Origin: Natronocella acetinitrilica
GTDB taxonomy: Bacteria; Pseudomonadota; Gammaproteobacteria; Nitrococcales; Aquisalimonadaceae
Assembly (NCBI RefSeq): GCF_024170285.1
Contig: NZ_JALJXV010000001.1
Coordinates: 1 to 64,000 of the forward strand
DNA: 64,000 nucleotides
Reading direction: 5' to 3'
The stretch's first letter is position 1. Each line of letters begins with the position of its first letter. Shown here in pieces: positions 48,924 through 60,621 of this stretch. The position numbers and the translations under genes were made by a program. The notes under the pieces are model-generated. The model was not told the origin of the DNA. It did not search any database and worked only from the letters and a program-made list of their open reading frames with translations.

Positions 48924-49355
48924 CTATGCCACCCGCTGCTTCTCGCGGATCTCTTCCAGCGTCTTGCAATCGATGCATAGCGTTGCTGTGGGCCGAGCCT
49001 CGAGCCGACGCAGGCCGATTTCGATGCCGCACTGCTCGCAATAGCCGTAATCGTCCTTGCGGATTTTCTCCAGCGTCTGGTCGATCTTGCGGATGAGTTT
49101 GCGTTCGCGGTCGCGGGTCCGCAGTTCGAGGGCAAATTCCTCCTCCTGAGTGGCGCGATCCGCGGGATCGGCGTAGTTGGTGGCGTCATCCCGCATGTGA
49201 TGCACCGTGCGCTCGACCTCTTCCTGAAGCTGCCTCTTCCACGCTAGCAAGAGGTCACGGAAATGATCGAGCTGCTCGTTGCTCATGTACTCCTCGCCGG
49301 CTTTCTCTTCATACGGCGTGAAGTCCTTTACCGGTAGCGTCTGCCGTCGCGTCAT
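48924..49355 (-). CDS. dksA: RNA polymerase-binding transcription factor DksA
   Basis: Cofactor of ppGpp in the stringent response, reaching into the RNA polymerase secondary channel. 143 residues from the ATG at 49355 (ribosome-binding site GGAGGAG). Two long helices form the coiled coil with the tip residues DPADRA, followed by a four-cysteine zinc finger (YCEQCG ... LCIDCK). It would act on promoters such as the rrn pair at 89-184. Confidence 0.96.
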   Translation of the reverse strand: MTRRQTLPVKDFTPYEEKAGEEYMSNEQLDHFRDLLLAWKRQLQEEVERTVHHMRDDATNYADPADRATQEEEFALELRTRDRERKLIRKIDQTLEKIRKDDYGYCEQCGIEIGLRRLEARPTATLCIDCKTLEEIREKQRVA

Positions 49356-49485
49356 GGTCCGTCTCCTCCAGATATCCGCAGCAGGCTCACTGCCCCCCGA
49401 CATGCCTGCCAGTCAGGTCAAGCGCCTTTATATCAGCACCCGACCGCCGTGGCAAAACCTGTCGGACACCTGCCGCCGGCGCCCC

Positions 49486-50595
49486 TCAGGACGCCTTCTC
49501 GAGCCGCGCAGGAAGCGCGTCGCGCAGACGCGCAGCCATATCCCGCACGGACTTCTCAGTGGTCTCCCAGTCGATGCAGGCATCGGTGATAGATACACCG
49601 TAGACCAGGTCTTCCGGACTGCCGTTCATCTTCTGGTTGCCCCATCCGATATTGCTCTCGACCATCATACCCACAATCGAGCGATTACCTTCGGTGATCT
49701 GGTTCACGAGATTGTCCAGCACCAGCGGTTGCAGGCCCGGATCCTTGTTGCTGTTGGCATGGCTGCAGTCCACAACCAGGTTGGGCGGGAGCTGCGCCGC
49801 CGTCAGCTCTTTCTCGCAAAGGGCAATGTTCACCGAGTCATAGTTCGGCTTGCCACCGCCCCCACGCAGCACCACATGCCCGTACCGGTTGCCGCGGGTT
49901 CGGATCACCGCGCACTGCCCCTGGCCATTGATGCCCAGGAAACTGTGGGGGTGGGCCACGGAGTGCAGCGCGTTGATGGCAACCTCGAGGCTGCCATCAG
50001 TACCGTTCTTGAAACCCACGGGCGTCGACAGGCCGCTGGCCATCTCGCGGTGGGTCTGGGATTCGGTGGTCCGCGCGCCGATGGCCGTCCATGTGATCAG
50101 ATCGGAGATGTACTGCGGCGTGATCGGGTCCAGCGCCTCGGTGGCCGCCGGCAGGCCCATCTCGGCGAGATCGAGCAACAGCTTGCGCGCCTTGTACAGA
50201 CCTTCGTCGATGCGGAAGGAGTCGTCCATGTGCGGGTCGTTGATCAGCCCCTTCCAGCCGACGGTGGTGCGCGGTTTCTCGAAGTACACCCGCATGATGA
50301 TGAAGACGGTGTCCTTGACCTCGTCGGCAAGGGCCTTCAGCCGCCGGGCATAGTCGTGGGCCAGGTCGATGTCATGGATGGAGCAGGGCCCCACCACCAG
50401 AAATACCCGGGGGTCGCGGCGATCGAGTATATCCTCCACCACGCGTCGGCCAACCAGCACCGTATCCCGGGCCGCCTCTGTCAGCGGCAGGCGATTGTGG
50501 ACGTCCTCGGGGGTGGGCAGAAGCTCCTGCGCCACTACGTTGAGGTTGTCCACGCCGTCGTCGACCGTTACTGCATCCGCCATCGTCTTGCTCAT
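49486..50595 (-). CDS. aroG: 3-deoxy-7-phosphoheptulonate synthase (class I)
   Basis: Entry enzyme of the shikimate pathway, condensing PEP and erythrose-4-phosphate. 369 residues, type I alpha form, with the VGPCSIHD metal-binding motif near residue 68 and the KPRTTVGWKGL segment. Which feedback-inhibited isozyme (AroF, G or H) it represents is not certain. No tyr- or trp-operon neighbour is present. Confidence 0.92.
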   Translation of the reverse strand: MSKTMADAVTVDDGVDNLNVVAQELLPTPEDVHNRLPLTEAARDTVLVGRRVVEDILDRRDPRVFLVVGPCSIHDIDLAHDYARRLKALADEVKDTVFIIMRVYFEKPRTTVGWKGLINDPHMDDSFRIDEGLYKARKLLLDLAEMGLPAATEALDPITPQYISDLITWTAIGARTTESQTHREMASGLSTPVGFKNGTDGSLEVAINALHSVAHPHSFLGINGQGQCAVIRTRGNRYGHVVLRGGGGKPNYDSVNIALCEKELTAAQLPPNLVVDCSHANSNKDPGLQPLVLDNLVNQITEGNRSIVGMMVESNIGWGNQKMNGSPEDLVYGVSITDACIDWETTEKSVRDMAARLRDALPARLEKAS

Positions 50596-50687
50596 CTCAT
50601 CACCAGGCAGGTTGTCCTGCGCAATTCAAATTCGGGTCCAACATGGTATGCATTCGGGAGAGAGTTTGCATCAATGGCGAAGCACAA

Positions 50688-51851
50688 TCACGCGGCGGCG
50701 GCCGCCCCAGTTGCACTAAGGGGCCGGGAAAGGCTGATAAACAGCTCGTCACCGGCCGCATCAAGCCATAGCCGAGACACGTTCGGCAGTGCCGGCACTG
50801 TGTATATGGCGGGCTGCAGCGCTCTCTCCAGGGCACGCTGTAGCCCGCGGGCACCGGCGCCTTCATCCAGAGACTGACGCACCAGAGCACCGATGGCAGC
50901 GTCGGTGACGCGCAGCTCCACACCATCCATCTGAAATTGCCGGCGGTAGCTTCGCAGCAGGCCGGCCTGCGGATGCATGAGGATAACGGCCAGTTGCCCG
51001 GCGTCGGGTGCGGCAAGCTCGGTCTGAATACTGAAGCGGGCCACGACCTCCCGGGCCAACCCCAGCGGCTCCTGATCAGCACCGTCGCCAACGCAATCAG
51101 ACATGAAGCCGACAGCTTTTGAGCGCATGTGCAATGGCGTGGACACCCCCGCCGCAACAATGAAGAGATCACGGGTCTGCAACTCGCGGGACACGCCCTG
51201 CGGCCCCGCAACTCGAAGGGGTTGCCCATCCAGCAGGCCTGATAGCGCATACTGGGCTGAAATCCGGTCTTCGGTACTCTCGGCCCCAGTTGCCAGAGAC
51301 TCCAGGCCATCGATGAACACGACGGCCCGAGGATCCCGGCCACCTTCGCCACCGAGGGCGCCAATCAGCCGTGACCCCAGCAGCGTGGCGAGATTCCCCG
51401 CCTGGCCGGCACCGGTCAGGCAGGCTGCGTCCACAGTCACCAGCGGCGCGTTGATCGCCCTGGCCAGTGCGCCCACGAGGTGCGTCTTGCCACTGCCCGG
51501 TGGGCCACTCAGCAAGACGGCGTTGCTACCCCGCAGACCTTCTCCCTCGCCAGCGTCCCGCAACAGCAGGCGCTTGGCATGGTTATAGGCGGCGACACTA
51601 AGAGCCCGCCGGGCCTGCTCGAGACCAGCGACAGTTGTCCCCATGGCGGCGGATAGTTGCGCCGGGCGTGGCAGGGCGGCCAGGGTATCGATACAGGCCT
51701 GACGGCGATGCTCATGGACGATGCGGCGACAGCGGTCCAGACAGGTCGGGCAAAGCCATGGAAGCAGCGCAAAACCCGGCTCCACCGCCCGACACAGGGG
51801 GCAGTCATCCGTCAGCAGGTCGATGCGCTCAAGGCAGTGCGACATGGGCAA
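50688..51851 (-). CDS. degenerate ClpX-like AAA+ protein with N-terminal zinc finger
   Basis: 387 residues. An N-terminal C4 zinc-finger-like motif (Cys17, 20, 34, 37) is followed by one AAA+ module that aligns with ClpX along its length, including Walker A GPPGSGKT (116-123) and the sensor-2 segment GARGLQ. However, the Walker B Glu is Gly (FIDGLE, Gly182), the pore-loop GYVG is GQAG (149-152), and the ClpP-contact IGF loop is not seen. It may bind ATP without hydrolysing it. A true clpX is not in this window. Function unknown. Confidence 0.75.
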   Translation of the reverse strand: MPMSHCLERIDLLTDDCPLCRAVEPGFALLPWLCPTCLDRCRRIVHEHRRQACIDTLAALPRPAQLSAAMGTTVAGLEQARRALSVAAYNHAKRLLLRDAGEGEGLRGSNAVLLSGPPGSGKTHLVGALARAINAPLVTVDAACLTGAGQAGNLATLLGSRLIGALGGEGGRDPRAVVFIDGLESLATGAESTEDRISAQYALSGLLDGQPLRVAGPQGVSRELQTRDLFIVAAGVSTPLHMRSKAVGFMSDCVGDGADQEPLGLAREVVARFSIQTELAAPDAGQLAVILMHPQAGLLRSYRRQFQMDGVELRVTDAAIGALVRQSLDEGAGARGLQRALERALQPAIYTVPALPNVSRLWLDAAGDELFISLSRPLSATGAAAAA

Positions 51852-51997
51852 GTCCGCTTAATCTTTTTTCCTAGGCCTTTCAACGGCAGCAGGGGGCGGG
51901 ACTTGAGCCCGCTCCATGGCCGTCTGGTATTCTCTGAACCATTCTGATGACTTCGGCGGGCTCCTCAGAGACGGGGGACCGCCACAGGAGTAACGAT

Positions 51998-52270
51998 ATG
52001 GCTCTTGATCAATCACTGCTGGACATACTGGTATGCCCGGTCACCAAGAAACCGCTGCGGCGCATGGACCGCAAGGCTCTCAAGCGACTGACCGAGGCGG
52101 CGGAGGCGAGCCGGCTGCAATTCGCGGATGGCTCTCCGGTCAGCGGGCCAATCGCCGAGGCCCTGATCAGCGACGACGGTGAGCGTATCTATCTGGTGGA
52201 CGATGGGATTCCCGTGCTGTTGGAAGATCGCGCCATCAGTGCCGAATCCCTGCAGGGTGTGGCCGGCTGA
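51998..52270 (+). CDS. Trm112/YcaR-like protein, atypical
   Basis: 90 residues from the ATG at 51998 (ribosome-binding site AGGAG). It starts LLDILVCPVTKKPL and ends RIYLVDDGIPVLLEDRAI, as Trm112 proteins do, but keeps only one of the family's zinc cysteines (Cys13) and has a longer middle. Trm112 proteins are usually partners of methyltransferases. The next gene is the methyltransferase prmC, 45 bp on, which suggests they are translated together. Confidence 0.82.
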   Translation: MALDQSLLDILVCPVTKKPLRRMDRKALKRLTEAAEASRLQFADGSPVSGPIAEALISDDGERIYLVDDGIPVLLEDRAISAESLQGVAG

Positions 52271-52315
52271 ACCCGCATGCGCAAGGACCGTCCAGGGGCG
52301 GCGGAGCAGCCGCCG

Positions 52316-53155
52316 ATGGAACTCGACAAACGACTTCACTCTATCGAGCAGCAACTGACCGCGGCCACTGACACGCCTCGCCTGGAGGCGGAGTTGTTGG
52401 TGGAACACGCAACCGGGCTGAACCGCACCGCGCGCTATACCCGTCCGGATCAACAACTGACGGCTGAGCAGAACGCACATCTGCGGGCGCTGGTCGAGCG
52501 CCGCATGACCGGCGAGCCCATCGCCTACCTCATCGGCAGCCAGGGTTTTCGCCGCCTGATACTTGATGTGACCCCGGCCGTGCTCATCCCGCGCCCCGAG
52601 ACGGAACTGGTGGTGGAGCGTTGCCTTGCCCGCATGGCCCGTGCGCCATCGCCACTCCTCATTGCGGATCTGGGCACCGGCAGCGGTGCCCTAGCGCTTG
52701 CACTGGCGGATGAGGTGCCGGGCGCACGCGTCTGTGGTGTGGATCAATCCAGCGATGCGCTGGCCGTGGCACGGGCCAACGGCGAGCGACTGGGTTTGCA
52801 GGTGGAGTGGTTGCAAGGCGACTGGTTCGCGCCGCTTGCCGGGCGAACCTTCTCTGTCATTACGGCTAATCCACCCTATGTTGCGGAAGACGACCCACAC
52901 CTCGCCACGGGGGATGTGCGCTTCGAGCCCGACACGGCGCTGACGGCGGGGGCCGACGGCATGCGGGACCTGCAGATAATCATTGGGCAGGCCCCGGATT
53001 ATCTGCATCCCGGTGGCTGGCTTTTTGTGGAGCATGGATATGATCAGGAGGCACAGGTTGGCGCGTGCTTCCGGCGGGCGGGTTTCGTGGACGTGGCGAC
53101 GTTTCGGGACCTCGGCGGGCAACCACGGGTGACCGAGGGCCGTTGGCCGGGGTGA
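52316..53155 (+). CDS. prmC: release factor glutamine methyltransferase
   Basis: Methylates the Gln of the GGQ motif in release factors. 279 residues from the ATG at 52316, which aligns with E. coli PrmC (MELDKRL versus MEYQHWL) and has GGAG upstream; an in-frame ATG at 52277 is possible. The SAM motif ADLGTGSGALALAL and the catalytic NPPY (near residue 184) are intact. It follows the Trm112-like gene and ends before composite repeat 6. Confidence 0.94.
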   Translation: MELDKRLHSIEQQLTAATDTPRLEAELLVEHATGLNRTARYTRPDQQLTAEQNAHLRALVERRMTGEPIAYLIGSQGFRRLILDVTPAVLIPRPETELVVERCLARMARAPSPLLIADLGTGSGALALALADEVPGARVCGVDQSSDALAVARANGERLGLQVEWLQGDWFAPLAGRTFSVITANPPYVAEDDPHLATGDVRFEPDTALTAGADGMRDLQIIIGQAPDYLHPGGWLFVEHGYDQEAQVGACFRRAGFVDVATFRDLGGQPRVTEGRWPG

Positions 53156-53176
53156 GAGATCTCGCCGGCCTCCGGG

Positions 53177-53472
53177 TGGTGAGTTACGCGCTGCCCGCTC
53201 GCGAACCCCACGGAAATTATCGGGGAACGGGGTACGGGTACGCCGCCCATAGACACGCCGTAAACCCATCCCTGGGGGCTCGACAGCGACATCCCTGTCG
53301 CTGACGGTCTCTGGGCGGCGCACCCGCACCCCGTTTGTGCCTCCGGCATGGGGGGTGGCTTGGCCAACGCCGTTGTGGTGCGTTACGGCCTTTGGCCTAA
53401 CGCACCCTACGGCGGGCTTCGAATGGGCACGGTCTCTTGTAGGGTGTGTTAGAGCGCAGCGCGTAACGCACC
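53177..53472 (-). repeat. composite structured repeat, copy 6 (complete; left palindrome decayed)
   Basis: A degenerate first unit (53177-53211, several mismatches), a GGCC-type unit (53377-53410) and a plain unit (53439-53472). The hairpin arms are 53226-53254 and 53307-53335, with 26 of 29 positions complementary. Two of the three mismatches would be wobble pairs on a minus-strand RNA. It lies 31 nt after the hslO stop in that sense. It fills the prmC-hslO gap. Confidence 0.83.
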
Positions 53473-53503
53473 ATGGCGGCGACGGCCCTGCCGGAAACTT
53501 CGA

Positions 53504-54385
53504 TCAATGCCGGGTGCGGCCTGCGGCGTCGGTGCCGCCGTCCTTGAACAGCTGGCGGATGTCCACGGCATCGAAACGATAGCTCGCGCCGCAGAAATCG
53601 CAGCGGGCTTCCAGGGCGCCCTGCTCTTCGAGAATGGAATGGGCCTCTTCGCGACCCAGACCGACGATGACGTCTCCCAGGCGCTGTCGGGAGCAATGGC
53701 AATGGAAGCGCATGGGCTCGGGGTCGAACAGCCGGATGGTCTCTTCGTGGAACAGGCGCCGGACGATATCCGGGGCCTCCAGTTCCAGCAGCTCTTCCTC
53801 GGTGATGGTGGAGGCCAGGTGCTCGGCGCGGTTCCAGGCATCCGGGTCGCCGTGGTCATGCTCGGGGAGGCGCTGCAACAGAAGCCCGGCGGCCCGCTCG
53901 CCATCGCAGGCGAGCCAGATCCGCGTTGGCAACTGCTCCGACTGGGTGAAATAGGCGTCCACACACTGGGCAACGCTGGGGTGCTCCAGGGCGACAATGC
54001 CCTGATACCGCTCGGTGGATTCATCCGGATCGATGGTAATTGCCAGATGACCACCCCCGGTCAGCCGCTGCAGGTCGTCATCGTCGACGATCTCTGCATC
54101 CTCGGCGATGCGCGCCACGGCGCGCAGATCGTGGTCATGGGTGGCGCTGGCCACCAGCATGCTGAGCGAGCCCTTGCCCTGGATCTGCAGAATCAGCGAG
54201 CCCTTGAACTTGAGCACTGCAGACAGCAGACCCGCCGCCGCGAGGGATTCGCCGAGCACACGGGTCACCGCCGTCGGGTAAGTGCGACGCCCCAGCACCT
54301 GCGCCACCGTCTCGTCCAGGTGGATGACCTCCCCCCGGACGTTGGCGTACTCAAACAGAAAACGCTGCCGTTGATCTTTCGACAT
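53504..54385 (-). CDS. hslO: redox-regulated chaperone Hsp33
   Basis: Holdase activated by oxidation. 293 residues from the ATG at 54385. The redox switch has its four zinc cysteines: Cys229, Cys231 (HCHC), Cys262 and Cys265 (CDFC). It starts 7 bp after gatB on the same strand and is probably read in the gatC-gatA-gatB-hslO operon. No separate heat-shock promoter was seen. Composite repeat 6 follows the stop. Confidence 0.94.
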   Translation of the reverse strand: MSKDQRQRFLFEYANVRGEVIHLDETVAQVLGRRTYPTAVTRVLGESLAAAGLLSAVLKFKGSLILQIQGKGSLSMLVASATHDHDLRAVARIAEDAEIVDDDDLQRLTGGGHLAITIDPDESTERYQGIVALEHPSVAQCVDAYFTQSEQLPTRIWLACDGERAAGLLLQRLPEHDHGDPDAWNRAEHLASTITEEELLELEAPDIVRRLFHEETIRLFDPEPMRFHCHCSRQRLGDVIVGLGREEAHSILEEQGALEARCDFCGASYRFDAVDIRQLFKDGGTDAAGRTRH

Positions 54386-54392
54386 CGGCTCG

Positions 54393-55826
54393 TCACTCCG
54401 CCAGTTTGCGACGCAGGATCTCATTGACCTGTGCCGGGTTGGCCTTGCCCTTGGAAGCCTTCATCACCTGGCCGACAAAAAAGCCCAGCAGCTTGTCCTT
54501 GCCGGCCTTGAACTGCTCGACCTGCCCCGGATTGGCGGCGATCACCTCGTCGATCATGGCCTCGATGGCGCTGCTGTCGGTGAGCTGACGCAGACCCCTG
54601 GCCTCGATAATGGTGTCGGCATCGCCCTCGCCATTCCACATGGCGTCGAACACGTCCTTGGCGATCTTGCCGGAAATAGTGTTGTCATTGACCCGCGCCA
54701 GCAGCCCGGCCAGCGCTTCGGCCGAGACGCGGCTATCAGAAATCTCCACACCATCACGGTTTAGCGCACCGGTGAGTTCGCCCATCACCCAGTTGGCAGC
54801 CATCTTCGCCTCGCCGCCGGCGGCAACCACTGCCTCGTAGTAATCCGCGGTTTCCCGGGCCGCAGTGAGCACGCCGGCATCATAAGCGGTAAGGCCGTAC
54901 TCGGACGTGAAGCGCTCCCGCCGGGCATCGGGCAGCTCCGGCAATTCCCCACGCACCCGCTCGATATGCGCGGCATCAATGACCACGGGCAGCAGGTCCG
55001 GATCGGGGAAGTAGCGGTAATCGTTGGCCTCTTCCTTGGTGCGCATGGAGCGGGTTTCGTTTTTCACTGAATCGTAGAGCCGCGTCTCCTGCACTACGGT
55101 ACCACCAGATTCCAGCAGATCGATCTGCCGCTCTACCTCGAACTCGATGGCCTTTTCGACAAAACGAAACGAGTTGATGTTCTTCAACTCGGCGCGGGTG
55201 CCGAATTCCACCTGTCCCACCGGGCGCACCGACACGTTGGCGTCGCAGCGGAACGAGCCTTCCTGCATGTTGCCATCACAGATACCTAGATAGCGCACCA
55301 GCGAGTGGATCTTCTTCATGTAGGCCACGGCTTCTGCCGGCGAGCGCATGTCCGGTTCGGAGACAATCTCCAGCAGCGGTGTACCCGCCCGGTTCAGGTC
55401 AATACCGGAGACACCCTCGAAGCCTTCGTGCAAGGACTTGCCGGCATCTTCTTCCAAGTGAGCGCGAGTAAGACCGATACGCTTGGTCTCGCCGTTATCC
55501 AGTTCGATGGTGACGGCGCCGTCGTGCACCACGGGCAGCTCGTACTGGCTGATCTGGTAGCCCTTGGGCAGGTCGGGGTAGAAGTAGTTCTTGCGGGCAA
55601 ACACCGAACGCGGGGCGACGGTGCAGCCCGTTGCCAGCCCGAACTTGATGGCCATATCCACCACGCCGGCATTGAGCACGGGCAACACGCCGGGCAGGCC
55701 CAGGTCGACGGCACAGGCCTGGGTGTTGGGCTCCGCGCCGTAGGCGGTGGAGGCTCCGGAGAAAATCTTGCTCCTGGTGGCAAGCTGGGCATGGATTTCC
55801 AGCCCGATCACCGTTTCCCACTGCAT
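54393..55826 (-). CDS. gatB: Asp/Glu-tRNA amidotransferase subunit B
   Basis: Kinase and tRNA-binding subunit of GatCAB. 477 residues with the opening [13 protein letters not shown], the [17 protein letters not shown] segment, and the C-terminal GatB/YqeY tail (about 330-477). It works on mischarged Glu-tRNA-Gln or Asp-tRNA-Asn. The ATG lies 19 bp downstream of gatA. Confidence 0.97.
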   Translation of the reverse strand: MQWETVIGLEIHAQLATRSKIFSGASTAYGAEPNTQACAVDLGLPGVLPVLNAGVVDMAIKFGLATGCTVAPRSVFARKNYFYPDLPKGYQISQYELPVVHDGAVTIELDNGETKRIGLTRAHLEEDAGKSLHEGFEGVSGIDLNRAGTPLLEIVSEPDMRSPAEAVAYMKKIHSLVRYLGICDGNMQEGSFRCDANVSVRPVGQVEFGTRAELKNINSFRFVEKAIEFEVERQIDLLESGGTVVQETRLYDSVKNETRSMRTKEEANDYRYFPDPDLLPVVIDAAHIERVRGELPELPDARRERFTSEYGLTAYDAGVLTAARETADYYEAVVAAGGEAKMAANWVMGELTGALNRDGVEISDSRVSAEALAGLLARVNDNTISGKIAKDVFDAMWNGEGDADTIIEARGLRQLTDSSAIEAMIDEVIAANPGQVEQFKAGKDKLLGFFVGQVMKASKGKANPAQVNEILRRKLAE

Positions 55827-55845
55827 CAGTCTGTTCTCCTCGCGC

Positions 55846-57306
55846 TTACGCGTAGGCTTCGGGGCGACGGTGGTGCCAGTCGGTCACCTGCTGATAACGG
55901 TGCCCCGCCTGCAGCAATCGCGCCTCGTCGAAATGGGTGCCAATCAATTGCAAGCCGATGGGCCGCTTGCCGGAAAATCCGGCTGGGATGGTCAGCGCAG
56001 GCAACCCCGCCAGATTCACCGCGATGGTGTAGATATCCGACAGGTACATGCTCACCGGGTCGTCCGTGTGCTCGCCGAAATCGAAGGCCGGGGTAGGCGC
56101 AGCTGGGCCGAGCAGCAGGTCCACCTCTTCGAAGGCGCGCAGGAAATCATCGCGGATGAGTCGGCGAATCTGCTGCGCCTTCAGATAGTAGGCATCGTAG
56201 TAGCCGGCGGACAGCGCGTAAGTCCCCACCAGGATGCGGCGCTTGACCTCCGCACCAAAACCCTCGCCACGGGAACGCTTGTAGAGATCCTCCAGATCGA
56301 CGGGATCCTCGCAGCGGTGACCGAAGCGCACGCCATCGAAGCGCGACAGGTTGGCGGAGCACTCCGCCGGGGCGATCACGTAGTAGCAGGGCACCGCCAG
56401 ATGGCTGTTGGCCAGGCTGACTTCCTTGAAGGTGGCACCCAGGCGCCGGTATTCGTCGATTGCGGCGTCCACTGCCCCGGCCACTGCCGGATCCAGCCCT
56501 TCACCGAAATACTCCCTGGGTAGACCGATACGCAGGCCCGTCAGATCACCGGACAACGCATCAGTGTAGCGAGGCACATCCCGCTCGACGCAGGTGGAGT
56601 CCCGCGGGTCAAAGCCGGCCATCACTTCCAGCATCAACGCCATGTCCTCGCAGGTGCGGGCGATGGGCCCGGCCTGGTCGAGACTGGATGCGAACGCGAT
56701 CATGCCGTAGCGGCTGACCCGCCCGTAGGTAGGCTTGAGGCCACTGACGCCACAATGCGCAGCCGGCTGGCGGATCGAGCCACCAGTGTCGGTAGCCGTG
56801 GCAGCGGGCACCAACCCGGCCGCCACCGCCGCGGCAGAACCGCCGGACGAGCCGCCAGGCACGGCCGTCGGCTCCCAGGGGTTGCGCACCGGCCCATAGT
56901 AGCTGGTCTCGTTGGACGACCCCATGGCGAACTCGTCCATGTTGGTCTTGCCCAGGCAGACCATGCCGGCGGCCTGTATCTGCTCCACCACATGGGCGTC
57001 GTAGGGCGAGATGAAATTGTCGAGCATGCGCGAGCCACAACTGGTGCGCACACCACGGGTGCAGAAGATGTCCTTGTGGGCCATGGGCACACCGGTCAAC
57101 GGCCCGGCCTGGCCGGCGGCACGGCGGGCGTCGGCGGCATCAGCAGCCGCCAGGGCCTGGTCCGGCGTGACCGAAATGAACGCATTCAGCTCGGCGCCCT
57201 TGCCCTCGATGCGGCCGAGCAGGTGTTCGGTCAGCTCACGGCTGGAGAACTCCCCGGCGGCGAGACCGCGGGAGAGTTCTGCGATTGTCAGGCTATGCAG
57301 GCTCAC
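55846..57306 (-). CDS. gatA: Asp/Glu-tRNA amidotransferase subunit A
   Basis: Glutaminase subunit of GatCAB. 486 residues from a GTG at 57306 ([11 protein letters not shown]), the start that fits the family; a longer frame upstream has no homology. The amidase catalytic set is Lys78, cis-Ser153 ([11 protein letters not shown]) and nucleophile Ser177 (TDTGGSIR). It lies 46 bp after gatC. Confidence 0.97.
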   Translation of the reverse strand: MSLHSLTIAELSRGLAAGEFSSRELTEHLLGRIEGKGAELNAFISVTPDQALAAADAADARRAAGQAGPLTGVPMAHKDIFCTRGVRTSCGSRMLDNFISPYDAHVVEQIQAAGMVCLGKTNMDEFAMGSSNETSYYGPVRNPWEPTAVPGGSSGGSAAAVAAGLVPAATATDTGGSIRQPAAHCGVSGLKPTYGRVSRYGMIAFASSLDQAGPIARTCEDMALMLEVMAGFDPRDSTCVERDVPRYTDALSGDLTGLRIGLPREYFGEGLDPAVAGAVDAAIDEYRRLGATFKEVSLANSHLAVPCYYVIAPAECSANLSRFDGVRFGHRCEDPVDLEDLYKRSRGEGFGAEVKRRILVGTYALSAGYYDAYYLKAQQIRRLIRDDFLRAFEEVDLLLGPAAPTPAFDFGEHTDDPVSMYLSDIYTIAVNLAGLPALTIPAGFSGKRPIGLQLIGTHFDEARLLQAGHRYQQVTDWHHRRPEAYA

Positions 57307-57352
57307 GTTGATGTCCCGATTCGGTTGAGGAAGCGCTGAAGGTGACGGCCGG

Positions 57353-57640
57353 TCACTCGATAACCCGTGGCACGAGGTAGAGACCGTCTTCCACGGCGGG
57401 GGCGATGCCCTGGAACAGCTCACGCTGGTTCTCTTCGGTGACCACATCGGGCCGCAGTCGTTGCGCCATGTCGATGGGATGCGCAAGCGGCTCCACGCCG
57501 GTAGTATCCACCGCGCTCATGGCTTCCACGAAATTGAGAATGCTGGTCAGGTTGCGGGCGTAGCCATCCAGATCCTGCTCATCAACCCCAAGCCGGGCCA
57601 GATGCGCGATCTGCCTGACGTCATCATTGCTGAGAGACAT
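57353..57640 (-). CDS. gatC: Asp/Glu-tRNA amidotransferase subunit C
   Basis: 95 residues from the ATG at 57640 (GGAG upstream). The GatC pattern is clear: [14 protein letters not shown] at the start, [21 protein letters not shown], then RPDVVTEEN. It tethers GatA to GatB. It is the first gene of gatCAB-hslO, divergent from mreB. Confidence 0.96.
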   Translation of the reverse strand: MSLSNDDVRQIAHLARLGVDEQDLDGYARNLTSILNFVEAMSAVDTTGVEPLAHPIDMAQRLRPDVVTEENQRELFQGIAPAVEDGLYLVPRVIE

Positions 57641-58992
<1,352 letters not shown>

Positions 58993-59167
58993 CAGGGGCC
59001 GCTCAGCCGGGCGTGCCGAAAACTGTCGCCATTGTGGCGCCCGGGCAACCCGTCAGGGAATTGCCTGCACGCACGGGCTGGAGTACGCTCGCTCATAAAT
59101 CATCGGTGCCTCAATAGACTAAGCCATACTGCTCAGCAGTTGCTTGCAGAAAGTCGCGCAGAGGCAT

Positions 59168-60088
59168 GTGATCGGCAGCTATTCAGTCGCGGGGTCTATC
59201 ATCAAACCGTTATTTGGACGCGGCCCATCGCTGACTACCCGGGTCATCCTGCTGGCGTTGATGTCGGTGGGGCTCATGACACTCGACCACCGTCAGCACT
59301 TGTCGGCACCCGTGCAGGAAGCGGCGCTGACCATTGCCTACCCCCTGCATTTTGCGGTGAACCTGCCTTTCGAGCTGGCAGAACTGGCAAGCGAGCACGC
59401 CAGCAGTCGCAATGCGTTGCTGCAAGAGAATGCACGGCTGCGTAATCAGCAATTGCTCAACGAGGCCCGGCTGCAACGGCTCGACCAGCTCGAGCGCGAG
59501 AACATCCGCCTGCAGGGGCTGCTTGAGTCTGCCTACGAGGTGGAGCACTCGGTGCTGATTGCCGAGCTGATGCGTGTTGACCTGGACCCGTACCGTCACA
59601 TGCTGCAGATCGACAAGGGCAGTCGCCACGGGGTGTTCTCCGGGCAGCCGGTGATCGACGCCCGCGGCGTGATGGGACAGGTGGACCGCATCGGTCGGTC
59701 AAGCGCCGTGGTCAGGCTCATTACCGACCCCAGTCACGCGATTCCGGTGCAGGTCAACCGCAACGGTCTGCGCGCCATTGCCTACGGCACCGGTCGTCTT
59801 CGCGAACTCGACCTGCCCCATTTGCCGAACAACGCAGATGTCCAGGTCGGTGACCTGTTGATCACCTCGGGTCTCGGTGGTGGATTCCCTGCCGGGTATC
59901 CGGTGGCACGGGTGACCGATGTGCGCCAGGAACCCGGCTATGCGTTCGCCCGGATCACCGCCGAACCCCTGGCCGAACTCGATCGCAGTCGTGAAATGCT
60001 GCTGGTGCGCACGCAATTCCAGGATGCCGAGGACATCGACGCCTCTGCCGCTTATCGATTACCGGAGGAGCCGGGGGATGGCTCGTGA
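59168..60088 (+). CDS. mreC: rod-shape-determining protein MreC
   Basis: Single-pass inner-membrane protein linking MreB to the periplasmic PBP2-RodA machinery. About 306 residues from a GTG at 59168 with AGAGG just upstream; a TTG at 59144 is a weaker choice. One transmembrane helix (about residues 20-38), a coiled coil (about 60-105), then the beta-barrel periplasmic domain. Overlaps mreD by 4 bp. Confidence 0.93.
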   Translation: MIGSYSVAGSIIKPLFGRGPSLTTRVILLALMSVGLMTLDHRQHLSAPVQEAALTIAYPLHFAVNLPFELAELASEHASSRNALLQENARLRNQQLLNEARLQRLDQLERENIRLQGLLESAYEVEHSVLIAELMRVDLDPYRHMLQIDKGSRHGVFSGQPVIDARGVMGQVDRIGRSSAVVRLITDPSHAIPVQVNRNGLRAIAYGTGRLRELDLPHLPNNADVQVGDLLITSGLGGGFPAGYPVARVTDVRQEPGYAFARITAEPLAELDRSREMLLVRTQFQDAEDIDASAAYRLPEEPGDGS

Positions 60089-60573
60089 ATGCAGGCCCTG
60101 GGCGGGCCGCCTGGATCATCCTTTGCAGCCTGCTGATCGCCTACGCGCTGACCGTGGTGCCGCTGCCGGATTGGGCAACCGGCGCGCGTCCGCAGTGGGT
60201 GGCACTGGTGCTGATCTACTGGTGCCTGGCGGTGCCGCACCGTGTCGGCGTGGGTGTGGCCTGGCTGGCGGGGCTGGCGCAGGACGCCTTGCAATCAACC
60301 CTGCTGGGGCAGCACGCCTTCAGCTATGCGATCGCTGCTTTCCTGGTGCTGAAACTGCATCAGCGCATTCGGGTCTATCCCCTGGGGCAGCAGTCGATCA
60401 TCGTGCTCATATTGCTCACCATGATTCATCTTGCCCAGTTGTGGGTGAACGGGCTGGTGGGCCGTCCGCCACCGCCGGCAGCCTATTGGCTGGCACCACT
60501 GGTCGGTACGCTGATGTGGCCCTGGATTTTCATCATCATGCGCGCGGTGCGCAGACGTTACGCAATCGCCTGA
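60085..60573 (+). CDS. mreD: rod-shape-determining protein MreD
   Basis: 162 residues, GTG start overlapping the mreC stop. About five hydrophobic helices, with a short N-terminus. MreD is a partner of MreC in the elongasome and is poorly conserved in sequence, so identification rests on topology and position. Confidence 0.92.
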   Translation: MNAGPGRAAWIILCSLLIAYALTVVPLPDWATGARPQWVALVLIYWCLAVPHRVGVGVAWLAGLAQDALQSTLLGQHAFSYAIAAFLVLKLHQRIRVYPLGQQSIIVLILLTMIHLAQLWVNGLVGRPPPPAAYWLAPLVGTLMWPWIFIIMRAVRRRYAIA

Positions 60574-60621
60574 TCCGGTTCATGCCGCGGCATCCAGCGG
60601 TGCCGCTCTGATGGAACAGCC

